Shown here: positions 35,862-44,966 of the stretch, piece after piece | How the letters are laid out: every line of letters begins with the position of its first letter | How positions within the stretch are numbered: the first letter of the stretch is position 1 | NCBI GenBank assembly: GCA_947387575.1 | Contig: CANDOC010000007.1 | Coordinates: 186,001-250,000, forward strand | Source of the DNA: Spongorhabdus nitratireducens | GTDB taxonomy: Bacteria > Pseudomonadota > Gammaproteobacteria > Pseudomonadales > Endozoicomonadaceae | Length of the DNA: 64,000 nucleotides | Reading direction: 5' to 3' | Translations under genes and position numbers: made by a program | The notes under the pieces: model-generated | Databases searched by the model: none | Seen by the model: the letters and a program-made list of their open reading frames with translations, nothing else | What the model was told of the DNA's origin: nothing

Positions 35862-36653
35862 TCAGATTCTTGCTTTGGGGAGAAGAGAAGATAAAAGAAA
35901 CAGTGCAAAACCGCTGACAACCACCGAAGGTCCGGCAGGCGTATCCAGATACCAGGACAGACTTAACCCGCCAATCACAGCAACCATCCCTATCAAGCTC
36001 GCACCAAAAGCCATCTGCTCCGGAGAACGGGCAAAACGTCTCGCTGTTGCAGCCGGAATAATCAGCATGGCAGTAATCAACAACACGCCCACAATTTTCA
36101 TCGCCACAGCGATAACCATTGCCACCAGCAGCATCAGCATTAATTTAATGCGTTGAACCGGCACACCTTCTACCTGAGCCAGTTCTTCGTGCACAGTTAA
36201 CGCCAGCAAGTCCCGCCAAAATACCTTCAGCAGCAGTAACACTGCCAAGCCACCACCGTAGATCCAGAACAGATCGGTGGTACTGACAGCCAGCAAATCA
36301 CCAAACAGATAGGCCATCAGATCAATGCGGACCGAATCCATAAAGCTGACGGTCACCATCCCCAGAGACAAACTGCTGTGAGCCAGAATACCCAATAGAG
36401 TATCTGTCGCTATAGCCTTGCGGGTTTGCAAACACATCAGTATCAGGGCCAGCATCACACAACAGAAAACAACGGCCAGATTAAGGTTGATATCCAGCAG
36501 AAAGCCCAGCGCCACACCCAACAGCGCAGAATGTGACAGCGTATCGCCAAAGTACGCCATCCGCCGCCACACGACAAAAGAGCCGAGAGGCCCCGCAATC
36601 AGGGCAACGCCAAGACCTGCCAGCAACGCATAAAAAATAAAATCAGGCATCAT
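35862..36653 (-). CDS. znuB: High-affinity zinc ABC transporter permease
   Basis: The 263-residue permease of the ABC-3 (metal) family has about eight hydrophobic helices. Typical segments are [48 protein letters not shown] and [15 protein letters not shown]. It would form the inner-membrane channel of the zinc importer with ZnuC. The ATG overlaps the end of znuC by 11 bases, indicating translational coupling. A longer frame upstream lies inside znuC and was not used. Confidence 0.94.
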   Translation of the reverse strand: MMPDFIFYALLAGLGVALIAGPLGSFVVWRRMAYFGDTLSHSALLGVALGFLLDINLNLAVVFCCVMLALILMCLQTRKAIATDTLLGILAHSSLSLGMVTVSFMDSVRIDLMAYLFGDLLAVSTTDLFWIYGGGLAVLLLLKVFWRDLLALTVHEELAQVEGVPVQRIKLMLMLLVAMVIAVAMKIVGVLLITAMLIIPAATARRFARSPEQMAFGASLIGMVAVIGGLSLSWYLDTPAGPSVVVSGFALFLLSSLLPKARI

Positions 36654-37386
36654 CGGCAGCGACATTTCCATGCAAATCGTGAGAGTGGTCATGATGATGG
36701 CTGTAAACTGCCAGTTCATCAGACTCCTGACCAAACAGTTTGAGATAGGCGGGATGCTTGCTGACCTTGCTCGGATGACCTGAGCAGCAAACATGCTGAT
36801 GCAGACAGATCACATCATCGGTAGCCGCCATTACCAGATGCAGATCATGAGATACCATCAAAACGCCACAGCCGAGTTCATCCCGTAGCTGGCGAATCAA
36901 ACGATAAAGTTCCCGTTGTCCTGTTACATCAACACCCTGTACCGGCTCATCCAGAACCAGCAACTCGGGCTTCTGCAACAGTGCTCTGGCCAGCAGTACG
37001 CGCTGCATTTCACCGCCCGAAATCGTTTGCAGCGGGCTGTGTGCCAGATGGGCAATGCCAACATATTCCAGCGCTTCCCGGGCCGGCCGTTCACAGTGGC
37101 GGGCAAGTTTCAGAAAGCGTTCAACCGTCAGTGGCAGCGTGGTTTCGATATGCAGCTTCTGGGGCATATAGCCAATACGCAGGCCTGATTTGATTTCACG
37201 CTGTCCCCGGGTTGGCTTCATCAGGCCCAAAACCACTCGTACCAGTGTGGTTTTTCCGGCGCCGTTGGGCCCGATCAAGGTAGAAATTTTGCCTCTGGAA
37301 AGCGTCAGATCGATATCTTTCAGGATATCCCGCTCTCCGAACCGGACATGAACACCTTCAAGCCGAAGCAATGAGTCACTGGTCAT
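36643..37386 (-). CDS. znuC: Zinc ABC transporter ATP-binding protein
   Basis: The 247-residue ATPase has Walker [16 protein letters not shown]-loop YMPQKLH, signature [15 protein letters not shown], Walker [13 protein letters not shown] and switch SHDLHLV. The C-terminus is His-rich ([13 protein letters not shown]), as in other ZnuC proteins. I chose the ATG at 37386, which overlaps the zur stop as TGATG. Gene order is zur-znuC-znuB under one Zur box; znuA is not in the window. Confidence 0.95.
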   Translation of the reverse strand: MTSDSLLRLEGVHVRFGERDILKDIDLTLSRGKISTLIGPNGAGKTTLVRVVLGLMKPTRGQREIKSGLRIGYMPQKLHIETTLPLTVERFLKLARHCERPAREALEYVGIAHLAHSPLQTISGGEMQRVLLARALLQKPELLVLDEPVQGVDVTGQRELYRLIRQLRDELGCGVLMVSHDLHLVMAATDDVICLHQHVCCSGHPSKVSKHPAYLKLFGQESDELAVYSHHHDHSHDLHGNVAADDA

Positions 37387-37874
37387 CAGGCCGCATCCCT
37401 GCAATTCGGACACAGCCCGGTCACTTCAACCATCGCCTGCTGCGGCAGAAAGTCATGCAACCCTGCTTCAGTCCTGATGCTTTTCAGCAACAGGTCACTG
37501 TCCACTTCCAGCGTGGTTTTACAACGATGGCAGATCAGGAAACAGCCTTGATGATTACAGCCCGGTGCAGTGCAGCCAATATAGGCATTAAGCGAGTTAA
37601 TACGGTGAATAAGCCCCTGCTCCAGCAAAAAGTCGAGTGCCCGGTAGACTGTGGGCGGAGCCGCATTACGTCCTTCTTCTTTTGCCAATTCGGCCAAAAG
37701 GTCATAAGCCCCGACTGGTCGGTGGTGTTGCCAGACCAATTCAAATACGCGCCGGCGTAAGGGGGTCAAACGGACATTTTTATCCCGGCAGACCTCATCT
37801 GCCCGAGTAACTGCGTCATGAATACAACGCTTGTGATCGTGTAATTCATAAACCGCCGTCGCTTCATCAACCAT
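37386..37874 (-). CDS. zur: Zinc uptake regulator Zur (Fur family)
   Basis: The 162-residue Fur-family repressor has an N-terminal winged helix ([40 protein letters not shown]) and a C-terminal metal domain with two CxxC pairs (CHRC and CPNC) for structural zinc. It carries a Zur-type zinc-sensing pattern ([18 protein letters not shown]) and not the His-rich HHDH motif of Fur. It heads the zur-znuC-znuB operon and a palindromic Zur site lies just upstream, so it should repress itself when zinc is ample. Confidence 0.94.
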   Translation of the reverse strand: MVDEATAVYELHDHKRCIHDAVTRADEVCRDKNVRLTPLRRRVFELVWQHHRPVGAYDLLAELAKEEGRNAAPPTVYRALDFLLEQGLIHRINSLNAYIGCTAPGCNHQGCFLICHRCKTTLEVDSDLLLKSIRTEAGLHDFLPQQAMVEVTGLCPNCRDAA

Positions 37875-37898
37875 GGAAAGAGCTCCGGTCGTTAAAAA

Positions 37899-37913
37899 TG
37901 TTACAATGTAACA
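37899..37913. promoter_or_regulatory. Zur operator upstream of zur-znuC-znuB
   Basis: TGTTACA-A-TGTAACA is an exact 7-1-7 inverted repeat 25 bp before the zur start. It closely resembles the known gammaproteobacterial Zur box core (GTTATA-n-TATAAC) and is followed by the zur start on the minus strand. Confidence 0.85.
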
Positions 37914-37962
37914 GCTTTGACAGCCGGATTCAGCGACAATTCACCACAACAGTTTACTGCAG

Positions 37963-38745
37963 CTATTCCACCCTTTTCCGTGCAAGGATTCGAACCTGAT
38001 CCTGCGGGCCATGTTCTATCAGCGGGTAATGAGGCGCAGGGCCAAATTCACAAGTCAGCAGTTCAAATCCCATCCTCTCGAATACCACTCCCAACTGATC
38101 AGCAAGAAAGAAATGAAAACATCTGCCGGGTATCTTCTGAATATGCCCATCGATCATCTGTTTGACTTCAGGCTCATCCAGTCTCAGGGCCATAGCTTCC
38201 AGCAGCAGCTGTACATAATCCATATATCCCGCCAGCCGTTCCGGATTGCGATATTTCTGCCGCTCAACCCGCTGTTCCAGCTCGGTATTTCGAAGGATAT
38301 GCAGTTTTGCAGATATACAGGTCAACGCCAGTAGTCCACCCGGAGCCAGTAACCGGTGCAACTCCCAGACCGCAGCAATAACATCCGGGTACCGCAGAAA
38401 ATGGAAAACCTCGGCACATAAAATCCCGTCAAAGCTATTGTCATCAAACGGCATGGCATCAGGTAACAGAGCATGCACCAGCGAAAGCCGGTTACCGTAC
38501 CGCCCTCCCCACTCCGGATCATCCTGCAGCAAAGTCAGTCGACTCTCGTCGATTTCTGTCGCTACAACCTCGGCTCCGGCTTCCAGAGCCACCCGTGAGT
38601 TACAGCCATTACCACATCCAATATCCAGCAATGGCCGCTCTCCACGCCAGCATTGGATCCAGTCATCGATAAAGACACAGGGAGTACCAAAAGCGAACCC
38701 CTGTCCATTGGGGTTCGGCTCAAACATCACATTGTTATTCTGCAT
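37963..38745 (-). CDS. Class I SAM-dependent methyltransferase
   Basis: The 260-residue methyltransferase has motif I LLDIGCGNGCNSRVALEAG, motif II VVATEIDESRL, the acidic loop MPFDDNSFDGILCAEVFHFL and LLAPGGLLALT. The acceptor substrate is unknown; the layout resembles UbiE/BioC-like small-molecule methyltransferases. It lies between zur (about 90 bp upstream of zur on the same strand) and a divergent acetolactate-synthase-like gene. Confidence 0.85.
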   Translation of the reverse strand: MQNNNVMFEPNPNGQGFAFGTPCVFIDDWIQCWRGERPLLDIGCGNGCNSRVALEAGAEVVATEIDESRLTLLQDDPEWGGRYGNRLSLVHALLPDAMPFDDNSFDGILCAEVFHFLRYPDVIAAVWELHRLLAPGGLLALTCISAKLHILRNTELEQRVERQKYRNPERLAGYMDYVQLLLEAMALRLDEPEVKQMIDGHIQKIPGRCFHFFLADQLGVVFERMGFELLTCEFGPAPHYPLIEHGPQDQVRILARKRVE

Positions 38746-38870
38746 CGTCGGTTATCCCTTGCGGTGATATCAGTCTGATGACGATCCAGTATAGGCGGCC
38801 TACACTTCACCCTGTCATTCTCATCTGCCCGTTTATCTCCTTCTGCGCCCGCCTGTAATGGATCATTGCC

Positions 38871-40523
38871 ATGAAAGCATCTGATTTGCTGGTCAAATGT
38901 CTGGAAACTGAAGGTATCACGCATATTTTCGGCGTCCCCGGTGAGGAGAATGCTGATTTTATGATGTCGCTGGAAGCCTCGGACAAAATCCGCTTCATTC
39001 TGACCCGGCATGAACAAGGGGCTGCTTTTATGGCCGAGGTATACGGCCGTCTGACACACAATCCGGCCGGTTGTTTGGGTACCCTGGGACCGGGGGCTAC
39101 CAACCTGATTACCGGCGTAGCTGATGGCAATATGGACCGGGCTCCCATGCTGGTGCTGACTGGGCAGGGCTCAACCCGCCGGCTTCATAAGGAATCCCAT
39201 CAGGTCATGGATGTGGTAGAGATGTTTCGTCCGGTGACCAAGTGGGCCGCCAGCATTCGCCATCCGGATAATATTCCCGAAATGGTACGCAAGGCGGTTC
39301 GCATTGCCCGGACAGAGAAACCCGGAGCCGTGCATCTGGAGCTACCGGAAGATATTGCTCAGCAACCCACCGATGCCAGCCCTATTCAGCCTCAACGTTT
39401 CAGCCGCCCTATTCCGGCACGTCAGCAAATTACGCAAGCCATGACGATGATATTGCAGGCAAAACGGCCCATTATTCTGGCTGGCAATGGTTGTATCCGG
39501 TTACGGGCCGCTCATCAGCTGCGCCGTTTTTGTGAGCTGACCGATATCGGTGTAGTCAGCACCTTTATGGCCAAGGGCTGTATCGATATGGACGACAGCC
39601 ATTGCCTGTTCACCGTCGGGCTCGGACAAAAGGATATTACCAACTGTGCTCTGGATGGTGCTGATCTGGTGTTAACCGTCGGCTATGACATGGTCGAATA
39701 TCATCCAAGCCTGTGGAACCCTTCCGGTGACAAGCCCATTATTCATGCTGACTATCTTCCCACTGAGATTGATGAACACTATCAACCAAAGCTGGAACTG
39801 ATTGGGGATCTGGCTCATACCCTCGATATGCTCTGTGACATGCTGCAGCAAAACCCGGGATATCACTGTAACCGGGAGCAACAGCTGGCCACACGCCGGA
39901 TGATGCTGGACGAGTTTGAACGACACAGAAATGATGAGACAGAGGGCAGCATTCGTCCCCAAAAGGTATTAAGCGATGTACGCAGTGCCATGGGACCTCA
40001 GGATATTCTGCTGTCCGATGTTGGTGCTCATAAAATGTGGATTGCCCGCCACTACCAGTGTCACGAGCCCAACACCTGTCTGATTCCAAATGGCTTCTGC
40101 TCCATGGGCTTCGGCTTGCCGGGCGCTATTGGTGCCGGACTGGTTTATCCGGAAAAACGGATTATGGCTATCTGTGGTGATGCAGGCTTTTTAATGAATG
40201 TGCAGGAGATGGAAACCGCGCACCGGCTACAGAGCCCGATTGTTGTAATGGTCTGGGAAGATAAGATGTACGGCCTGATTGCCTGGAAACAGCAGAACCA
40301 TTTTGGCCGCCATACCAAACTCGATTTTGGAAACCCGGACTGGAAACAGCTTGCACAGGCTTTTGGCTGGAATGGACATCTGGTCAATCACAGCAGGGAT
40401 CTGAAGAACGTTCTGGAGACCGCTTTCAATGAAACCGGTCCCAGTCTGATTGTGGTTCCTATCGATTACAGTGAGAACCTGCGGCTGACTGAAAGCCTTG
40501 GGCAGGTTGCCTGCCCTATTTGA
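38871..40523 (+). CDS. Acetolactate-synthase-like thiamine diphosphate enzyme (large subunit, no small subunit nearby)
   Basis: The protein has 550 residues. The N-terminal PYR domain has HIFGVPGEENADF, the catalytic Glu48 in TRHEQGAAFMAEVYGR and LGPGATNLITGVADGNMDRA. The C-terminal PP domain has the ThDP motif ICGDAGFLMNVQEMETA followed by VMVWEDKMYGLIAW, the arrangement seen in catabolic AlsS-type enzymes. It probably condenses pyruvate to acetolactate, or acts on a related 2-keto acid. No ilvN/ilvH regulatory subunit and no alsD is adjacent, which favours a catabolic or unspecified role. Other ThDP decarboxylases cannot be excluded. Confidence 0.8.
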   Translation: MKASDLLVKCLETEGITHIFGVPGEENADFMMSLEASDKIRFILTRHEQGAAFMAEVYGRLTHNPAGCLGTLGPGATNLITGVADGNMDRAPMLVLTGQGSTRRLHKESHQVMDVVEMFRPVTKWAASIRHPDNIPEMVRKAVRIARTEKPGAVHLELPEDIAQQPTDASPIQPQRFSRPIPARQQITQAMTMILQAKRPIILAGNGCIRLRAAHQLRRFCELTDIGVVSTFMAKGCIDMDDSHCLFTVGLGQKDITNCALDGADLVLTVGYDMVEYHPSLWNPSGDKPIIHADYLPTEIDEHYQPKLELIGDLAHTLDMLCDMLQQNPGYHCNREQQLATRRMMLDEFERHRNDETEGSIRPQKVLSDVRSAMGPQDILLSDVGAHKMWIARHYQCHEPNTCLIPNGFCSMGFGLPGAIGAGLVYPEKRIMAICGDAGFLMNVQEMETAHRLQSPIVVMVWEDKMYGLIAWKQQNHFGRHTKLDFGNPDWKQLAQAFGWNGHLVNHSRDLKNVLETAFNETGPSLIVVPIDYSENLRLTESLGQVACPI

Positions 40524-40545
40524 TCAGCTATTTAATCAGGCAACC
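40505..40545. terminator. Inverted repeat between the ALS-like gene and the DUF2782 gene
   Basis: GGTTGCCTG (40505-40513) and CAGGCAACC (40537-40545) are exact reverse complements with a 23-nt loop containing the ALS-like stop. It may be a weak terminator for the two convergent genes; there is no T-run. Confidence 0.35.
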
Positions 40546-40568
40546 GGTATAACAAGTCAGACTGGGTG

Positions 40569-40991
40569 TTACTTCCACTCCATAATCTTCCACGAAGGTA
40601 TCAGCATATCCGGCTGCCCTGCCCTGACAAAGTTGCCCTGATGATCAGCAGAGATCAGGTAATAGGGAGGGCCAACCTTTGGCACAACTTTGATGGCATA
40701 GAGAATACCGTTGGCCCGAAACTCCTGAATCATGCCATGTTGTGTCGGTCGAATAACCACATCGGTAGAAGGTGAGCTGATACCCTGTAACTGTAGTTTT
40801 TTCTGGATATGTTCCGGGACTTCAGGTGGTATATCTTCAGTAACATCAGATGTGGTGGGCACAACAGTATTACCTGTACCGGTAACACCCACAGGTTTAT
40901 CCACACCACTGCTCTCGGTAAAAACAGTACATCCGGAAACCATCAAAGCGACCAGCACACCCATTGTTGTTTTGTGCAGTAGAGCGGTCAT
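40569..40991 (-). CDS. DUF2782 family lipoprotein
   Basis: This 140-residue protein has a lipoprotein signal peptide (MGVLVALMVSGC, lipobox LMVSGC with Cys21) and a Thr/Pro-rich linker. The C-terminal domain carries VVIRPTQHGMIQEFRANGILYAIKV and the closing PSWKIMEW. The family is always found next to polA in Pseudomonas-type genomes, as here, where it diverges from polA across 75 bp. Its function is unknown; it should be anchored to a membrane facing the periplasm. Confidence 0.85.
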   Translation of the reverse strand: MTALLHKTTMGVLVALMVSGCTVFTESSGVDKPVGVTGTGNTVVPTTSDVTEDIPPEVPEHIQKKLQLQGISSPSTDVVIRPTQHGMIQEFRANGILYAIKVVPKVGPPYYLISADHQGNFVRAGQPDMLIPSWKIMEWK

Positions 40992-41066
40992 TGGTTATCC
41001 CCTTCCACCATGAGTAGAATTATCAGTTTACTCCGAATTCCCCACGCAAGGTATTAGGCAACGCTT

Positions 41067-43832
41067 ATGGCAGCAAGTGAGAACAGTGAAAATTCACCAC
41101 TGGTTCTGGTTGACGGATCATCCTATCTCTACCGTGCATTTTTTGCTTCCCAGCAAGCTGACCTGCGCAACGCAGCCGGAGAACCTACCGGTGCCATCCG
41201 GGTTATGGTCAGCATGCTGCGCAGCCTGATGAAGGACTATCCGCAGAGTCAGATTGCGGTGATCTTTGATGCCAAGGGTAAAAGCTTTCGCAACGATTTA
41301 TATCCAGAATACAAGGCTAACCGTTCTGCCATGCCGGATGACCTGCGTAGTCAGGTTGCTGCTGTGCATGCCTGTATCCGCGCTATGGGACTGCCGTTAT
41401 TGATAGAAGAAGGCGTTGAAGCAGACGATGTCATCGGCACACTGGCTCTGCAGGCAACCGAAAGCAAGCTGCATGTGCTGATATCCACCGGCGACAAGGA
41501 TATGGCCCAGCTGGTCACTGAACATGTCGAACTGATCGACACTATGAAAAATGTTCGCACCAATATCGCTGGTGTTGAAGAAAAGTTCGGTGTGCCGCCC
41601 GAGCTGATTATTGACTATCTGGCCCTGCGCGGAGATACCTCGGATAACATTCCCGGTGTTCCCGGCGTGGGTGAAAAGACTGCCATTGCCCTGCTGCAGG
41701 GACTGGGCAGTATCAAAGATATCTACGCCAGCCTGGATAAAGTACCTGCACTGGGTTTCCGTGGCTCCAAAACGATGCCGAAGAAGCTGGAAGAAAATCG
41801 TGAAATGGCGGAGCTGTCATACAAGCTGGCAACCATCAAGACTGATGTTCCGCTGGATGTGCATGTCTCTGAATTGAAGCAGACACCTCAGGATGATGAT
41901 GCTCTGCTGGATCTGTTTAAACAGTATGAATTCCGCAGCTGGATCAGGGAGCTTGAAGAATACGGTTCAGCGCCTGCCGGAGGGCTACAGGCAGGAGCCC
42001 CTCAAGAACAGGCGGCCACAAAGGAAACCGAATACGAAACCATTCTGACCGAAGCCCAGTTCGAACGCTGGCTGGGTTGCCTCAATCAGGTCGAGCTGTT
42101 TGCCTTTGATACTGAAACCACCAGTCTGGACTATATGCAGGCGGATCTGGTCGGCCTGAGTTTTTCGGTTGAGCCATACCGTGCCGGCTACCTGCCACTG
42201 ACTCATGACTATATGGGAGCCCCGGAACAACTGGACCGGAAATGGGTACTGGATCGTCTGAAGCCGCTGTTGGAAGATGAAAGCCGGAAAAAGGTCGGAC
42301 AGAACCTGAAGTACGATAAAAGCGTATTAGCCCGCCATGGCATTACCCTGCGCGGTATCGCCTTCGATACCATGCTTGAGTCGTATGTGTGGAACTCTAC
42401 CGCCACCCGCCACAATATGGATGCGCTGGCAGAAAAGTATCTGGATCACACTACGATTCATTATGAAGATATTGCCGGAAAGGGCGTCAAGCAGCTTACC
42501 TTTAACCAGATTGAACTGGATAAGGCCGCGCCTTATGCCGCTGAAGATGCTGATATTACACTCCGTCTGCATCAGGAGCTGTGGCCAAAGATCGAAGCAG
42601 ACAGCGATCTCAAGCAAATCTTTGAAGATATAGAGCTGCCTCTGGTACCGGTGCTGTCTCAAGTTGAGCGCAATGGCGCACTGGTTGATGCCAATTTGCT
42701 CGGCAAGCAGAGCCTCGAGCTGGCAGAGCGCCTGGAAAAACTTGAGAAAGAAGCCTACGAAATTGCAGGCGAAGAGTTTAACCTCGCATCGCCCAAGCAA
42801 TTGCAGGCGCTGTTGTTTGAAAAGCTGGAACTTCCGGTACTGAAGAAAACCCCCAAGGGTGCACCTTCGACTGTTGAAGAAGTGCTGCAGGAACTGGCAC
42901 TGGATTATCCATTACCGCGCATCATTCTTGAGCACCGCAGCCTGAGCAAGCTCAAGTCGACCTATACCGACAAGCTGCCTCAGCTGATCAACCCGGAAAC
43001 CGGCAGAATTCACACCTCTTACCATCAGGCTGTGACGGCAACCGGTCGTCTGTCTTCTTCTGACCCTAACCTGCAGAACATTCCGATCCGCACCGAGAAA
43101 GGTCGTCGCATTCGTCAGGCGTTTGTTGCTCCTGAAGGCTACAAGCTGGTTGCAGCTGACTACTCTCAAATCGAGCTGCGCATCATGGCGCATCTTTCCG
43201 GCGATGACGGGTTGCTGACAGCTTTCAGAAACGGACAAGACGTTCACCGGGCTACAGCTGCTGAAGTATTTGGTGTGACACCGGAACAGGTAACATCTGA
43301 TCAGCGCCGCAGCGCCAAGGCGATTAACTTTGGTCTTATCTATGGCATGTCAGCATTTGGTTTGGCCAAGCAGCTTGGCATCACCCGTCAGTCCGCCCAG
43401 GAATATGTCGACCTTTATTTCCAGCGTTACCCCGGTGTTCAGGATTACATGGAACGCACCCGGGCACTTGCTCATGACAAGGGTTATGTTGAAACACTGT
43501 TTGGTCGCAGACTACATCTACCGGAAATCAACGCCCGCAATAAAATGCGACAACAGGCGGCAGAACGTACCGCAATTAACGCCCCCATGCAGGGCACTGC
43601 CGCAGATATTATCAAGCACGCGATGATGCTGGTTGATCAATGGCTGAAGGAGAGTGGACTCGATGCACGCATGATCATGCAGGTGCACGATGAACTGGTG
43701 CTTGAAGTTGCAGAGAAAGATCTGGATGCAGTATCACTGGGACTGAAACAACAGATGGAAGCAGCAACCGAACTTGCTGTTCCGCTTGAAGTCGAAGTCG
43801 GTACAGGCAACAACTGGGACGAAGCACACTAA
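41067..43832 (+). CDS. polA: DNA polymerase I
   Basis: The protein has 921 residues with all three domains. The 5'-3' exonuclease (about 1-290) has [37 protein letters not shown] and [11 protein letters not shown]. The 3'-5' proofreading domain (about 325-520) has intact motifs [22 protein letters not shown] and [11 protein letters not shown]. The polymerase domain has motif [21 protein letters not shown], motif [15 protein letters not shown] and motif [12 protein letters not shown]. It fills gaps and removes RNA primers. Downstream lies the first of two small RNA genes, as at the polA-spf/ersA locus of other gammaproteobacteria. Confidence 0.98.
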   Translation: MAASENSENSPLVLVDGSSYLYRAFFASQQADLRNAAGEPTGAIRVMVSMLRSLMKDYPQSQIAVIFDAKGKSFRNDLYPEYKANRSAMPDDLRSQVAAVHACIRAMGLPLLIEEGVEADDVIGTLALQATESKLHVLISTGDKDMAQLVTEHVELIDTMKNVRTNIAGVEEKFGVPPELIIDYLALRGDTSDNIPGVPGVGEKTAIALLQGLGSIKDIYASLDKVPALGFRGSKTMPKKLEENREMAELSYKLATIKTDVPLDVHVSELKQTPQDDDALLDLFKQYEFRSWIRELEEYGSAPAGGLQAGAPQEQAATKETEYETILTEAQFERWLGCLNQVELFAFDTETTSLDYMQADLVGLSFSVEPYRAGYLPLTHDYMGAPEQLDRKWVLDRLKPLLEDESRKKVGQNLKYDKSVLARHGITLRGIAFDTMLESYVWNSTATRHNMDALAEKYLDHTTIHYEDIAGKGVKQLTFNQIELDKAAPYAAEDADITLRLHQELWPKIEADSDLKQIFEDIELPLVPVLSQVERNGALVDANLLGKQSLELAERLEKLEKEAYEIAGEEFNLASPKQLQALLFEKLELPVLKKTPKGAPSTVEEVLQELALDYPLPRIILEHRSLSKLKSTYTDKLPQLINPETGRIHTSYHQAVTATGRLSSSDPNLQNIPIRTEKGRRIRQAFVAPEGYKLVAADYSQIELRIMAHLSGDDGLLTAFRNGQDVHRATAAEVFGVTPEQVTSDQRRSAKAINFGLIYGMSAFGLAKQLGITRQSAQEYVDLYFQRYPGVQDYMERTRALAHDKGYVETLFGRRLHLPEINARNKMRQQAAERTAINAPMQGTAADIIKHAMMLVDQWLKESGLDARMIMQVHDELVLEVAEKDLDAVSLGLKQQMEAATELAVPLEVEVGTGNNWDEAH

Positions 43833-43869
43833 ACGACAAAATATTTTTATTATTTTTTGTGCGCTACAG

Positions 43870-43890
43870 GCCCCGTCATTCGGGGCTTTA
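43870..43890 (+). terminator. Hairpin after polA
   Basis: GCCCCG (43870-43875) pairs with CGGGGC (43881-43886) around TCATT, followed by TTTA. This is the probable end of the polA transcript, before the small-RNA promoter. Confidence 0.6.
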
Positions 43891-43931
43891 GAAATTATTT
43901 TGAATTTTTTGCAATTTTTTTCGATTTTTTT

Positions 43932-43959
43932 GGAACTTATTGGAAAACCACGAGTCAGA
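43932..43959 (+). promoter_or_regulatory. Sigma-E/AlgU-type promoter of sRNA 1
   Basis: GGAACTT (43932-43938), a 15-bp spacer and GTCAGA (43954-43959) match the extracytoplasmic-function sigma-E consensus. The predicted transcript begins about 6 bases later at the GAG that opens the 5' hairpin. Confidence 0.75.
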
Positions 43960-43965
43960 GTATAT

Positions 43966-44097
43966 GAGAGCTGCGAAAAACGGTTCTCACCTACTCCTTG
44001 TGTGTTTTGTGTTGGCATCGCTTCGTAGGGTTGTGTGTGCTTTACGAAGTTTGTATCTTGACCCCATTGCTTCCCCGGCAATGGGGTTTTCTTTTTT
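43966..44097 (+). ncRNA. Small RNA 1, ErsA/Spot 42-locus-like, sibling of sRNA 2
   Basis: The predicted RNA is about 132 nt and has no reading frame of note. In order it has: a 5' stem GAGAGCTG/CGGTTCTC (43966-43988); a 27-nt single-stranded box (43991-44017) starting CTACTCCTTG and ending GTGTTGGCA; a second stem CTTCGTA/TACGAAG (44021-44049); and a terminator (44062-44097). The 27-nt box is identical in sRNA 2. Location after polA, sigma-E-type promoter and length all recall Pseudomonas ErsA, an Hfq-dependent envelope-stress RNA. The exposed CUCCUU can pair with Shine-Dalgarno sequences, so translational repression of targets is inferred. Confidence 0.75.
44062..44097 (+). terminator. Rho-independent terminator of sRNA 1
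   Basis: CCCCATTGC (44062-44070) pairs perfectly with GCAATGGGG (44078-44086), followed by TTTTCTTTTTT. It ends 47 bp before the stop of the convergent YSC84-like gene. Confidence 0.9.
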
Positions 44098-44143
44098 CTG
44101 CTGTACAGTTTCTGCTCTGATATCTTTATTAACTTCCATTGAG

Positions 44144-44734
44144 CTACTGGCTCTTCTCGATCAAAGTAATCTTGTTTCCATCCAGTGAACTGCCTGCCAG
44201 TACATTTTTACTGTCCATCACAAAGCCAATTACAGATTTACTTCCGGTTTCTGAACTGATCCGCCCACCGGACTCAATGGCTGCCATAGTCACAGAAAGC
44301 TCTTTGCCAATACTCCATTTGTCCTGACTCAGAAAACGGTTCAATGTCTCCTCGTCCATAAACATAATGACATAGGAACGAGACAACACACCTGCCCCTG
44401 CCTTCAAGCCAATAGATTTAGCTGAAGTTTTGTACCAGGCCCGAATCTGGTGGCTCATCAACAGACCACCCTCTCCAGAATCTCCACCTGTCACCATGCC
44501 TCCTTTAACTACCTTTGGAAAAACCAGCAATGCTGCAGCTTTATCTCCCAGTATTTCAGCTGCAGGATAATCTCTGTAGAGCCGATGTAAGGTATGACTG
44601 ATGGCCAGCTCCTGATCAGCTCTCGATGTTGCAGCATGTGCAGTAAAAGTCAGGCAGGAGAAAAAGGAAACAACAGAAAGAAAGGCAGTGAAAAGACAAC
44701 GATATAAAAGGCAAGGCATCAACTTCGCCCTCAT
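44144..44734 (-). CDS. YSC84-related (DUF500) secreted lipid-binding-like protein
   Basis: The 196-residue protein has a signal peptide (LFTAFLSVVSFFSCLTFTAHA) and a YSC84/Las17-binding-type domain: AAALLVFPKVVKGGMVTGGDSGEGGL, YKTSAKSIGLKAGAGVLSRS and SVIGFVMDSKNVLAGSSLDG. In eukaryotes the domain binds phosphoinositides and actin regulators. Bacterial versions are periplasmic or lipoprotein-like with unknown roles. The gene is flanked by the two sibling small-RNA genes, both on the other strand, so antisense effects or joint control are possible. Confidence 0.8.
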   Translation of the reverse strand: MRAKLMPCLLYRCLFTAFLSVVSFFSCLTFTAHAATSRADQELAISHTLHRLYRDYPAAEILGDKAAALLVFPKVVKGGMVTGGDSGEGGLLMSHQIRAWYKTSAKSIGLKAGAGVLSRSYVIMFMDEETLNRFLSQDKWSIGKELSVTMAAIESGGRISSETGSKSVIGFVMDSKNVLAGSSLDGNKITLIEKSQ

Positions 44735-44801
44735 GGCAGCATTACTTACAAAGTAGCTGCAGATGCAAAAGAAAACCTTACAATTATTTTTGGATAAGAC
44801 A

Positions 44802-44829
44802 GGAACTTACTCGTAACCCGACACTCAAA
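44802..44829 (+). promoter_or_regulatory. Sigma-E/AlgU-type promoter of sRNA 2
   Basis: GGAACTT (44802-44808), a 15-bp spacer and CTCAAA (44824-44829) have the same geometry as the sRNA 1 promoter. Six bases later (GTAGGT, compared with GTATAT at sRNA 1) the transcript's opening GAG follows in both. Confidence 0.75.
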
Positions 44830-44835
44830 GTAGGT

Positions 44836-44966
44836 GAGTGGTCATCATAGCGATGGTGCTCATTCTACTCCTTGTGTGTTTTGTGTTGGCAAATTACTTC
44901 GTAGCAAATATTGCTGGCGAAGCTTTTAACCCGATTATTCTCCCCCCGGAATATTCGGGTTTTTCT
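44836..44966 (+). ncRNA. Small RNA 2, sibling of sRNA 1
   Basis: The predicted RNA is about 131 nt. The 5' hairpin (44836-44861) has GAG/CTC and CATC/GATG pairing, different in sequence from sRNA 1. The identical 27-nt box lies at 44865-44891. The second hairpin (44897-44922) pairs CTTCG/CGAAG and AGCAA/TTGCT. It keeps the same 5' arm start (CTTCGTAG) as sRNA 1 but has a different loop and 3' arm that still pair. The terminator at 44929-44966 overlaps the end of the convergent phosphatase gene. Conservation of the box with diverged stems that still fold is the expected signature of paralogous regulatory RNAs. Confidence 0.72.
44929..44966. terminator. Terminator of sRNA 2, also at the 3' end of the phosphatase gene
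   Basis: ACCCGA (44929-44934) pairs with TCGGGT (44955-44960). The inner TATTC/GAATA pairing is separated by one mismatch and the loop is C-rich. TTTTTCTTTG follows on the plus strand. The phosphatase stop codon (44935-44937) lies inside it. Confidence 0.8.

Noticed and set aside
36654-36794. N-terminal extension of znuB
   Set aside because: It lies inside znuC in another frame. The overlapping ATG at 36653 fits operon coupling and family length.
43991-44891. Direct repeats flanking the YSC84 gene as ends of a mobile cassette
   Set aside because: Both copies lie inside complete promoter-hairpin-terminator units on the plus strand, so paralogous small RNAs explain them better. No recombinase or target duplication is seen.
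44802-44966. Second small-RNA region as merely the YSC84 promoter
   Set aside because: The elements read on the plus strand, away from the YSC84 gene, and end in a terminator, so they form an independent unit.
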